A program made the translations under genes and the position numbers. A stretch of 34,562 bases of DNA, taken from NCBI GenBank assembly GCA_964529035.1, contig CAZGUG010000018.1, positions 1 to 34,562 on the forward strand, given 5' to 3'. This stretch comes from CAZGUG01 sp964529035 (GTDB lineage: Bacteria; Bacillota; Clostridia; Ch29). Each line of letters starts with the position of its first letter. The stretch's first letter is position 1. The notes below the pieces were generated by a model. The model saw only the letters and a program-made list of their open reading frames with translations. It was not told the origin of the DNA and searched no databases. Below, piece after piece: positions 14,781 to 22,174 of this stretch.

Positions 14781-16169
14781 TTAATTTTTCCGCCTGAAAA
14801 ATTTGCTGAAAACAATAGTCGATACCAGCGCTACAATAACAGAGGCATATGTTTCGGTTAACATGGGACTTATCGGATATTGCCCGTATACTGCTTTATA
14901 AGCTACCCAAAAAAGGCCTGCCAGGCCGGTGGTAACCATAGCCCAGACCGCACCTTTTGAAGATATACCTTTCCAGTATATTGCAAGTAAAATCACCACA
15001 AACAGTGAGCCCCTGATTGTATAGGCAAAATATACTATATCAAGTACCCTTGTGCTGCCGTACATTAATACTGCAATAAGTATACACAATACACCTGCAA
15101 GACCGGTAGACACCCTTGAAACAAACAGTATTTCACCGTCGGTGGCATCCGGTTTCAGTATACGCTGGTACATATCCTTGGTAAACATAGTACCCGAAGC
15201 AAGTATTATTGGGGATATAGTCGAAAGGATAGCCGCCATTATCGAAGCAAGAACTATGCCTCCGGCAACAGGCTGCAGGTTCATCATCAGTGTAGGTAAA
15301 GCCAGTTTTGCATTGGTAATATCGGGAAAATTTACCCTTGCTGCCATACCCAAAAGTGCTGTAAGAATACCGAAGGGTGCTACTACAAATGCTGTTATTA
15401 CAGCGGACCTCTTTGCAACATTAACATCCCTGGCAGCAAGTATAGGCTGTATTCCGGCTTGAGCTGTACAGGCCCCCAGGATTGAGGCAATTATCCAGGA
15501 AGATACTTTTGGCATTCCTATACCGAACCATGCGAAAAACGGATTTGCCGGCAGAGCTGTCCTCAGTGCCTGCAGCCCCCCTGTATCATTGCTAACCAAT
15601 ATCAATGCCATGATGCATCCTCCGTACATAGTCAAAATATGCATCATATTTGTATACCCTACCGAGGTCATCCCGCCGGCTAATGTATACATAATAAATA
15701 CAATTCCCAGTACCACAACGGAAACCTTGTAATCCAAGCCCAATACCGTAACCCCTAGCGTACCTGCAGCAATAACCTGTGCTGTACCAACGGCTATCAT
15801 AACAAATATTAGCAGCACACTTGCCACCACCCTTGCATTCACTCCTATGAACTTTTCCACTATGCCCGGCACTGTAACCGTATCCAGACTCCTATAAAGT
15901 TTTGCAAAAAAAAGTGCAAGTACCATTACCCCAATAGCATTGGCTATTGTATACCATGCCCCGGAAATACCATAAACGTACCCATATTCCGAAACCCCGG
16001 TAGTGGATGTCCCACCGAGCCATTCGCCGGTACCCGCTGCCACACACATCAACACTCCCAGTCCTGCACCGTGAAACGCATTGGAATCCGAAGACTTTCT
16101 TTTTGCCACTGCACCTATTATTACCGTCATCATAAGATATCCTACAATAATAATGAATTGCACAGACAT
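14781..16169 (-). CDS. Sodium:solute symporter (SSS family)
   Basis: 462 aa, ATG with GGAGGAGA eight bases upstream. About thirteen membrane segments. Family features include the N-terminal AVAKRKSSDSNAFHGAG, GEWLGGTSTTGVSEYGYVYG, YTLAGGMTSVGYTNMMHILT and ASIMAAILSTISPIILASGT, which contains the serine-rich TM8 region that usually forms the second sodium site. It would import a solute with sodium across the cytoplasmic membrane. Substrate is unknown; family members carry sugars, amino acids, pantothenate, acetate and others. It is followed after 38 bp by the 172-aa lipoprotein-like gene and then by P1. Its own candidate sigma-54 promoter lies 230 bp upstream (16399-16414), implying a long leader. 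Confidence 0.93.
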   Translation of the reverse strand: MSVQFIIIVGYLMMTVIIGAVAKRKSSDSNAFHGAGLGVLMCVAAGTGEWLGGTSTTGVSEYGYVYGISGAWYTIANAIGVMVLALFFAKLYRSLDTVTVPGIVEKFIGVNARVVASVLLIFVMIAVGTAQVIAAGTLGVTVLGLDYKVSVVVLGIVFIMYTLAGGMTSVGYTNMMHILTMYGGCIMALILVSNDTGGLQALRTALPANPFFAWFGIGMPKVSSWIIASILGACTAQAGIQPILAARDVNVAKRSAVITAFVVAPFGILTALLGMAARVNFPDITNAKLALPTLMMNLQPVAGGIVLASIMAAILSTISPIILASGTMFTKDMYQRILKPDATDGEILFVSRVSTGLAGVLCILIAVLMYGSTRVLDIVYFAYTIRGSLFVVILLAIYWKGISSKGAVWAMVTTGLAGLFWVAYKAVYGQYPISPMLTETYASVIVALVSTIVFSKFFRRKN

Positions 16170-16398
16170 ATTTTGTATCCTCTCCTCCTGTCAATTATCT
16201 GCAAACAGGTTTCTACCACAAGACCGATCGAAATCAGTTCTTTTAAATGGTGTCGACTTTTTATACGTTTCCATCCTACAGATTGCATAAACGTGTTTAG
16301 CAGCCCATCCTCTTTACAGGCGCTACGCTCTGTACAACGGCAATCGCGGCATTAACCAAATATTTGCAGATTACCATGACCAAATATTTATTATTTAT

Positions 16399-16414
16399 AG
16401 CAAGGAATATGCCA
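16399..16414 (-). promoter_or_regulatory. Candidate sigma-54 promoter (P2) before the symporter gene
   Basis: On the minus strand TGGCATATTCCTTGCT fits the -24/-12 consensus TGGCAYR-N4-TTGCW at every fixed position, with GG and GC ten bases apart. Predicted start near 16388. No good TTGACA-type -35 accompanies the A/T-rich sequence just downstream, so sigma-54 is the better reading. Confidence 0.65.
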
Positions 16415-16472
16415 TGATGAATTTGACTGTTTCAGAATTGCCCCTTTACCTTTAGTATATTAAAACGGAGTA

Positions 16473-16507
16473 TTTAAAAATCGCCACCACGTTTGTGATG
16501 GCGATTT
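16473..16507 (-). terminator. Terminator after the zinc-ribbon gene
   Basis: Arms AAATCGCCACCAC and GTGATGGCGATTT (13 pairs, one mismatch) with a four-base loop GTTT, ending in TTTTTAAAT on the minus strand. It lies about 55 bp after the 55-aa gene and just upstream of P2. Confidence 0.7.
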
Positions 16508-16561
16508 CGTTTAGTTTTTCAGCAGCCTCGGATAATACTTCTGTTTTTTTATACCGCGCTT

Positions 16562-16729
16562 TTAAACCACTTCATCCAGAGTACACAGTTTGCTGGTGCT
16601 CCCGTCAAATTCGATCCTGTATACTACAAAGCTGTTTCCCTCAATATGCACTTCAAAGCAGCAGCTTTTGCAGAAAAACTTTTTTCTGCTGATGACACCC
16701 ATCTTGGAGCTGCAGAATGGACACAGCAT
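16562..16729 (-). CDS. 55-aa zinc-ribbon microprotein
   Basis: ATG at 16729 with GGAGGG five bases upstream, stop TAA at 16562-16564. The protein begins MLCPFCSSKMGVISRKKFFC and continues KSCCFEVHIEGNSF; it ends TSKLCTLDEVV. A CxxC pair at residues 3/6 and a C-x-x-C-C group at 20/23/24 make a four-cysteine zinc-ribbon knuckle; residues 28-42 look like a beta hairpin. It has a terminator downstream and a sigma-54-like element 80 bp upstream, so it looks like a monocistronic gene. Function unknown; such ribbons bind nucleic acid or protein partners. Overlapping plus-strand frames look like shadows. I rate it real because of the ribosome site, cysteine pattern and terminator together. Confidence 0.72.
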   Translation of the reverse strand: MLCPFCSSKMGVISRKKFFCKSCCFEVHIEGNSFVVYRIEFDGSTSKLCTLDEVV

Positions 16730-16808
16730 ACAATCCCTCCATCCAATTATATATCTCCTGCTGCGAATACCCTTTCCAAAGTCCTTTACCAGTCTATTAT
16801 ACTATACC

Positions 16809-16824
16809 TGCAATAATTATGCCA
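16809..16824 (-). promoter_or_regulatory. Candidate sigma-54 promoter (P3) before the zinc-ribbon gene
   Basis: TGGCATAATTATTGCA on the minus strand matches TGGCAYR-N4-TTGCW at all fixed positions with correct ten-base GG-GC spacing and shares its TGGCATA...TTGC core with P2. A perfect TATAAT lies just downstream at 16796-16801, but the sequence at its -35 position (TGGCAT) is poor, so a sigma-A promoter here is possible but weaker. A 14-base perfect palindrome GTTATTATAATAAC sits upstream at 16849-16862. Confidence 0.58.
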
Positions 16825-16926
16825 TACTTTTATCCGCAATACCCGGAAGTTATTATAATAACAAATTGGTTTATTTAATTCTAATATTCTGGTAAAATGT
16901 CTTTGTACAGCCATAGGAGGGATTTT

Positions 16927-17226
16927 ATGGATTGGAAACTGTTTTTCACGGCATTTACAATGCTTTTTCTTGCGGAACTGGGAGACAAAACACAGTTGGC
17001 GGTATTCACCCTGTCCACCCAAAGCAGCAGCTTTATGCCGGTGTTTCTCGGGGCTTCCACCGCCCTTGTCGTCGTAACCTTTATGGGGGTATTCCTTGGA
17101 AGGTTGGTATCCAACTATATACCTGTCCCGATTCTGCATACCGCAGCGGGAATAATCTTTGTTGTTATGGGAATTGTTATTCTAAAATCCTCTATACCGG
17201 AACTGTCACAGTATTTCAGGTGGTAG
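16927..17226 (+). CDS. Half-size TMEM165/GDT1 (UPF0016) family membrane protein
   Basis: 99 aa from the ATG at 16927, which has AGGAGG seven bases upstream; an upstream in-frame start has none. Three membrane segments and one copy of the family motif E-x-G-D-K-T (AELGDKTQLAVFTL, residues about 18-31). GDT1 proteins are manganese/calcium transporters that usually carry two such motifs in about 190-200 residues; this one has only one repeat and no second copy nearby, so it would have to form a homodimer or pair with a gene elsewhere. It is the only plus-strand gene in this part of the window. Its last 21 bases overlap the end of folC on the other strand, with no terminator between. Confidence 0.85.
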   Translation: MDWKLFFTAFTMLFLAELGDKTQLAVFTLSTQSSSFMPVFLGASTALVVVTFMGVFLGRLVSNYIPVPILHTAAGIIFVVMGIVILKSSIPELSQYFRW

Positions 17227-18483
17227 CAGCCTGCGGACTTCGCCAATCATATATAGAGAGCCTGTAAAGACTACCATTTCATCCGCCGCTGCAGACACAA
17301 ATTCATCTACCGCCTGTTTAACAGACCCGGCACAGAGCACGTTACTGTTGTATTCTGCCACAATGTCCCTTAATTCTTCCGGGCCCATCGCCCGGGGACT
17401 GGCGGGAGGAACCGTAACCACCCTGCTTGCATAGGGTGCCATAATTCCCGCTACCCTTTCAACCTCTTTGTCCCTCAGCATGCCGAATACAAGCAGCACC
17501 TTTCTGCCGGGATAGAACTGCTTCAATCCCTCTCTCAAAGCCTTCGCACCCTCCACGTTATGGGCTCCGTCTATCAGGACAAGGGGGTGCTGCCTTATTA
17601 CCTCCATCCGCCCCGGCCATCTTGTTTTTCTAATGCCCTCCCTGATTTTCTGCTCGGGTATTCCAAGCTTCAGGCCTGCAGCCAGGGCGAGGGCGGCATT
17701 TTCTGCCTGATGCCGGCCGATAAGGCCTGTCTGAATATTTTCAAAACCTGTTCCCTGGCATACCAGGTCAAAGGCCTGCCCCATGCCCAACGGTTTTAGA
17801 TTCTCAATCCGACAGTCACCGGCATAAAGCAGAGGCGCTCCTTTATCTTGGCATATATCCTTTATGGTTTTCATTACTTCCGGCTGCTGGCTCCCGCATA
17901 TAACCGGAACTCCTTTCTTTATAATCCCTGCCTTTTCCCTGGCAATACTAACCGGGTCGCGGCCCAAAGCGTCCATGTGGTCCATACTTATCGGTGTAAT
18001 TATTGAAATTTCGGGTTTTACAACATTGGTTGCATCCAGCCTGCCTCCCATTCCCACCTCCAGCACGGCATAGTCCACCCGTCTTCTTTTGAAATACTCG
18101 AAACCTATAGCGGTTATTATTTCAAACTCTGTTGGATGCGGGTATCCTTCTTGAAGCATTATTTCAATACACCGCTTGACCTGTCCCGTTATTTCTCCCA
18201 CGTCCCGGCGGCCGATTTCCCGCCTTGAAACCCTAATCCTTTCGGTAAACCTCTCAAGATGGGGTGAAGTATAAAGCCCCGTCAAATACCCTGCTTCCTC
18301 CAGCATTGAAGCAACAAACGCACAGGTGGAACCCTTGCCGTTTGTCCCTGCGGCATGTATCGCTTTGTAACTTATCTGCGGCTTTTTCATCAGTTCCAGC
18401 AGCCTGGTTATATTATCAAGCCCCGGCCGGCTGCCTAATCTGTACGTACTTCCAATAAACTCAATGGCATCTTTGTAATTCAT
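17206..18483 (-). CDS. folC: Folylpolyglutamate synthase / dihydrofolate synthase
   Basis: 425 aa, ATG with CGGAGG seven bases upstream. Cytoplasmic ligase adding glutamate to dihydropteroate and/or folates. Motifs: ATP loop AAGTNGKGSTCAFVASMLE (about 43-61), YTSPHLERFTERIRV, EVGMGGRLDATNVVKPEIS, SMDHMDALG, and C-terminal PGRMEVIRQHPLVLIDGAHN. Length fits the family. It starts 49 bp after valS, a common valS-folC order in Firmicutes, and should share the T-box-controlled transcript. The 3' end overlaps the GDT1 gene by 21 bp in convergent orientation. Confidence 0.95.
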   Translation of the reverse strand: MNYKDAIEFIGSTYRLGSRPGLDNITRLLELMKKPQISYKAIHAAGTNGKGSTCAFVASMLEEAGYLTGLYTSPHLERFTERIRVSRREIGRRDVGEITGQVKRCIEIMLQEGYPHPTEFEIITAIGFEYFKRRRVDYAVLEVGMGGRLDATNVVKPEISIITPISMDHMDALGRDPVSIAREKAGIIKKGVPVICGSQQPEVMKTIKDICQDKGAPLLYAGDCRIENLKPLGMGQAFDLVCQGTGFENIQTGLIGRHQAENAALALAAGLKLGIPEQKIREGIRKTRWPGRMEVIRQHPLVLIDGAHNVEGAKALREGLKQFYPGRKVLLVFGMLRDKEVERVAGIMAPYASRVVTVPPASPRAMGPEELRDIVAEYNSNVLCAGSVKQAVDEFVSAAADEMVVFTGSLYMIGEVRRLLPPEIL

Positions 18484-18532
18484 GCTGTTTCCTCCGTCTC
18501 AAAGGATGGTGACAGTCAGCCCCATGCAGGTA

Positions 18533-21190
18533 CTAGCTCAGGCTTTCAAGCCTCTCCAGCACCTTATCCATCATATCCCGGTATTTGTCCTTTTTTTGTC
18601 TTTCCGCCTCCACCACTTCTGCCGGAGCCTTGCTGACAAAACCTTTGTTGGACAGCTTTCGGTTCACCCTGTCCAGTTCCTTTTCCAGCCTCTCTTTCTC
18701 CTTTTCTAGCCTTTCCGTTTCCTTTTCTATGTCCAGCAAATCCTCTGCCGGTATATATATCTGTACTCCTTCTATGACTGCCGAAACCGCATCCTCCGGG
18801 ATGCCTTCCCTGTTCTCTCTCACCACCACGGCGGAAGCCGAGGCAAGTTTTTCCAGGTATGCCCTGTTTGAATCAAACAAACCCCTTATCTCTTCCCGTT
18901 CTGATACTACTATTACTTTGGTCCTTCTGGAATGGGCAACATCCATCTGGGCCCTTATATTCCTTACCGACCTTATGGCTTCCATAACGGTTTGCATCTT
19001 TTGCTCCGCCTCTTTGTCACGGAATTTTCCGTTCGCCTTCGGCCATTCGGCAAGGGTTATGGTTTCACCCCGGTGGGGCAGATGCTGCCATATCTCTTCG
19101 GTTACAAAGGGCATAAAGGGATGGAGCATCCGCAGCAGCCTGTCAAGCCCGTAGTTTAAAATTTTTACTGCCATGTCGCTATTCCTGCTGTCCTTCTCGT
19201 ACAGACGATGCTTTACAAGCTCTATATACCAGTCACAGTACTCTCCCCATATAAAGTCATACAGTTTCTGGGCCGCAATTCCCAGTTCGTATTTTTCCAT
19301 GCTCTCATCAACTTCAGCGGTAAGGGTGTCAAGCCTTGACAAAAGCCATTTGTCGGACAGCTCAAGTTTGCTGTCATCAAATTCCCCGTCCAAATATGCC
19401 GGTACATGCTCTCCCAGGTTCATAATCACAAACCTTGAAGCATTCCACAGCTTATTGGCAAAATTGCCGGAAGCCTCAACCCTTTCCATATGAAATCTCA
19501 TATCGTTGCCCGGCGCGTTTCCTGTGGCCAGGGTAAACCTCAGGGCATCCGCACTGTACTCCTCAATTATCTCCAAGGGATCAATGCCGTTCCCGAGGGA
19601 CTTGCTCATCTTCCTGCCCTCGGCATCCCTTACCAGGCCGTGGATTAAAACATCCGAGAAGGGTTTTTCCTTCATCTGGTCAAGCCCGGATACTATCATG
19701 CGCGCAACCCAGAAGAATATTATATCGTAACCGGTAACCAGCACGCTTGTGGGATAAAAATACTCCAAATCAGCGGTTTTGTCCGGCCATCCCAGTGTCG
19801 AGAAGGGCCACAACCCCGAACTGAACCAGGTATCCAATGTATCCGGGTCCTGCTTGATCTTTGTACCGCCGCATTTTGTGCATTCGGGCGGCTGCTTTCT
19901 GCTGACCGTCATCCCGCCGCATTCACTGCAGTAAAAAGCGGGTATTCTGTGCCCCCACCACAACTGGCGGGAAATACACCAGTCCTTTATATTTTCCATC
20001 CAGTGAAAATAAATCTTCTCAAACCGCCGGGGCACGAACCTGATACTGCCATCTTTTACCGCCTGGATAGCCGGCTGTGCCAGGGGCTTCATCCTTACAA
20101 ACCACTGGGTGGATATCATCGGCTCAATTGCCGAATCACACCTGTAACAGTGTCCGACACCATGCCTTATGTCTTCAATCTTTGTGACAAGGCCCAGGCC
20201 TTCAAGCTCCCTGACAACCGCCCTTCTGGCTTCATACCTGTCCATTCCGGCGAACTTTCCGGCGCTGTCGTTCATCGTTCCGTCGTCATTCATTATTCTT
20301 ATCTTGGCCGCATTGTGCCTTTCACCTATTTCAAAGTCGTTGGGGTCATGACCCGGCGTCACCTTTACGGCTCCTGTTCCCTTTGACATATCCACGTATT
20401 CATCGGCAACAATGGGTATTTCCCTCTCCATAAGCGGCAGGATTACCGTCCTTCCCACCAGCTCCCTGTATCTTTCATCCTTCGGATGAACGGCGACACA
20501 GGTATCACCTAGCATGGTCTCTGGCCGGGTGGTGGCAACCACTACATACCTGTCGCTGTCTTTTAGCGGGTATTTTATATGCCAGAATTTGCCGTCCACA
20601 TCCATGTGCTCCACTTCGGCATCGGATATGGAGGTTCTGCAGGTGGGACACCAGTTGATAATCCTGTCACCACGGTATATTAGGTCCTTCTCGTAAAGGC
20701 TTACAAAGAACTCGGTAACAGCCCTGTTGCAGCCTTCGTCCATTGTAAACCTCTCTCTGCTCCAGTCGCAGGAACTGCCGAGCTTTTTAAGCTGCTCCAC
20801 GATTCTTCCGCCGAATTCTTCTTTCCACTGCCACGCTCTTTCAAGGAATGCTTCCCTGCCCAGTTCTTTCTTTGATGTACCCTCCTCCGCCAGCTTTTCC
20901 ACTATCTTGGCCTCGGTGGCAATGCTGGCATGATCGGTTCCGGGCAGCCAGAGGGTGGGTATTCCCTTCATCCTGTTCCACCTGATAAGTATATCCTGTA
21001 TTGTATTGTCCAGGGCATGACCCATATGAAGCTGTCCTGTTATATTGGGCGGGGGAATAACTATTGTAAAGGGCTTTTTGCCCTCCACCCTCTCAGGAGT
21101 GAAAAACCCCTCGTCCACCCACCATTTGTAAAGCCTTTCCTCGAATTTTTTCGGGTTGTATTTGTCCTGTAGCTGCTTCGCTTTTTGCAT
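18533..21190 (-). CDS. valS: Valyl-tRNA synthetase
   Basis: 885 aa from the ATG at 21190, chosen for GGAGG eight bases upstream; an in-frame extension of 20 residues lacks a ribosome site. Class I synthetase charging tRNA-Val. HIGH-type motif PPNITGQLHMGHALDNT (about 46-62), KMSKS in GRKMSKSLGNGIDP, and an editing domain (ATTRPETMLGDTCVAVHP, DPNDFEIGERH). A zinc-knuckle-like CSECGG/CTKCGG pair is present. The C-terminus ends in the coiled-coil arm typical of ValRS (IEKETERLEKEKERLEKELD). Preceded by a T-box leader and followed by folC. Confidence 0.98.
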   Translation of the reverse strand: MQKAKQLQDKYNPKKFEERLYKWWVDEGFFTPERVEGKKPFTIVIPPPNITGQLHMGHALDNTIQDILIRWNRMKGIPTLWLPGTDHASIATEAKIVEKLAEEGTSKKELGREAFLERAWQWKEEFGGRIVEQLKKLGSSCDWSRERFTMDEGCNRAVTEFFVSLYEKDLIYRGDRIINWCPTCRTSISDAEVEHMDVDGKFWHIKYPLKDSDRYVVVATTRPETMLGDTCVAVHPKDERYRELVGRTVILPLMEREIPIVADEYVDMSKGTGAVKVTPGHDPNDFEIGERHNAAKIRIMNDDGTMNDSAGKFAGMDRYEARRAVVRELEGLGLVTKIEDIRHGVGHCYRCDSAIEPMISTQWFVRMKPLAQPAIQAVKDGSIRFVPRRFEKIYFHWMENIKDWCISRQLWWGHRIPAFYCSECGGMTVSRKQPPECTKCGGTKIKQDPDTLDTWFSSGLWPFSTLGWPDKTADLEYFYPTSVLVTGYDIIFFWVARMIVSGLDQMKEKPFSDVLIHGLVRDAEGRKMSKSLGNGIDPLEIIEEYSADALRFTLATGNAPGNDMRFHMERVEASGNFANKLWNASRFVIMNLGEHVPAYLDGEFDDSKLELSDKWLLSRLDTLTAEVDESMEKYELGIAAQKLYDFIWGEYCDWYIELVKHRLYEKDSRNSDMAVKILNYGLDRLLRMLHPFMPFVTEEIWQHLPHRGETITLAEWPKANGKFRDKEAEQKMQTVMEAIRSVRNIRAQMDVAHSRRTKVIVVSEREEIRGLFDSNRAYLEKLASASAVVVRENREGIPEDAVSAVIEGVQIYIPAEDLLDIEKETERLEKEKERLEKELDRVNRKLSNKGFVSKAPAEVVEAERQKKDKYRDMMDKVLERLESLS

Positions 21191-21280
21191 GTTTAACGCC
21201 TCCTTTGCGGAATGCCCCCGATTGATATTTTTTAAGGTCAGGGGAAACATATATTGTTCGCTTACACATTCCCCGGTAAT

Positions 21281-21314
21281 AAAAAACCCTTCATCCGAAA
21301 AAGGACGAAGGGTT
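21281..21314 (-). terminator. T-box-controlled terminator
   Basis: AACCCTTCGTCC, loop TTTTT, CGGATGAAGGGTT then TTTT on the minus strand (a G-U pair inside). The 5' arm competes with pairing to the T-box sequence, the standard terminator/antiterminator switch. Confidence 0.85.
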
Positions 21315-21558
21315 TGTTTCGCGGTACCACCTTAATTCCCCGCTACGGGGCTCTTTTATGGCTATAACGGGTTATCCCGTCCCGGCCTACTTCAAGTTTT
21401 CAGCCGGGCGGCTCCGGAGCTACCTTCGGCAGCCTGTGCCGGATGCCTTTCAGCCTCGGGCATCCTCTCTGCAGGTCACTTGCCTGCTTACTCCTCTCCT
21501 TCACAGCCTTTTATTATGTGTATTATCTTTGCACTGCAGTAGTGTGTTTCTTTATTTA
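21281..21558 (-). ncRNA. T-box leader of valS
   Basis: On the minus strand this leader has the T-box signature AAGGTGGTACCGCG (GGTGGTACCGCG at 21320-21331) right before a terminator hairpin, the T-box mark for aminoacyl-tRNA synthetase genes. Stem I is visible: GGAGTAAGCAG (AGTA of the specifier-loop S-turn) pairs around the apical GGATGCC/GGCATCC hairpin with CTGCCGAAGGTAGCTCC. The specifier candidate is GTA (valine) at 21421-21423, fitting valS. Uncharged tRNA-Val should stabilise the antiterminator and turn on valS and folC. The exact specifier base assignment is my reading of the fold. Confidence 0.9.
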
Positions 21559-21564
21559 AAGTCT

Positions 21565-21592
21565 ATTATATATAATACCCGCAATTTGTCAA
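21565..21592 (-). promoter_or_regulatory. Sigma-A promoter for the valS-folC leader
   Basis: TTGACA (21587-21592) and TATAAT (21565-21570) with a 16-base spacer, both perfect, right after the lepB stop. Predicted start near 21558, which defines the 5' end of the T-box leader. Confidence 0.75.
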
Positions 21593-21609
21593 TATGATTA
21601 GGTGCAGGA

Positions 21610-22134
21610 TTATTCCAAAACCCCGGTCCTGTTCAGTGGAAACAGCGTAAAAAAAGCCTTTCCTATAATCAAGTCATCGGTTACGTACTTATTATTCCAG
21701 AACCTGCTGTCCTTGGAATCGTTCCTGTTGTCCCCCATCATAAAATAACTGTCCTCCGGCACGCTGTAAGGTCCGAAACTGCCTCTCATATCCTCGTACA
21801 GGTAATCCTCCTTAACCGGGTGGCCGTCTATAAAAAGCCTTCCCTCCACTATTTCCACCACTTCCCCTTCCAAGCCGATAAGACGCTTCACGTAATACTC
21901 CTTCGGATTATCCGGATACCTGAATACAACGATATCCCCACGCTGCGGTGCTTTGAACCTGTATACAAACCTGTTCACCAGAATCTGGTCCTCCAGCTGT
22001 ATTGTGGGCAGCATCGATGGCGTGGGAACCTTGATGTTCATAATTATAAAGTGCCTTAAAAGCAGTGCCAGCACTACAGCAATGGCAATATACTTAATCC
22101 AGTCCAGTATCTCCCTGACAATTTTTTGTTCCAT
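21610..22134 (-). CDS. lepB: Signal peptidase I
   Basis: 174 aa, ATG with GAGGGT six bases upstream. One N-terminal membrane anchor (IKYIAIAVVLALLLRHFIIM), then the S26 catalytic serine in PTPSMLPTI (about residue 40), box PQRGDIVVFRYP, the catalytic lysine in YYVKRLIGLEGEVV, and the C-terminal MMGDNRNDSKDSRFW. It cleaves secretory signal peptides on the outer face of the membrane; length fits Gram-positive type I peptidases. It starts 40 bp after pgsA and likely shares its promoter. Confidence 0.96.
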   Translation of the reverse strand: MEQKIVREILDWIKYIAIAVVLALLLRHFIIMNIKVPTPSMLPTIQLEDQILVNRFVYRFKAPQRGDIVVFRYPDNPKEYYVKRLIGLEGEVVEIVEGRLFIDGHPVKEDYLYEDMRGSFGPYSVPEDSYFMMGDNRNDSKDSRFWNNKYVTDDLIIGKAFFTLFPLNRTGVLE

Positions 22135-22174
22135 CCAAACACCCTCTGACTATGTTAATGAAAAAAATGAATGC

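Larger units (their letters stand above)
16170..16561. other. Spacer before the symporter gene
   Basis: 392 bp without a gene. It holds the symporter leader, an 11-base direct repeat ACCAAATATTT at 16355-16365 and 16379-16389 (24 bases apart, next to the predicted start of transcription), the sigma-54-like element at 16399-16414 and the terminator of the zinc-ribbon gene at 16473-16507. I saw no riboswitch that I could name in the ~220-base leader. Confidence 0.5.
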
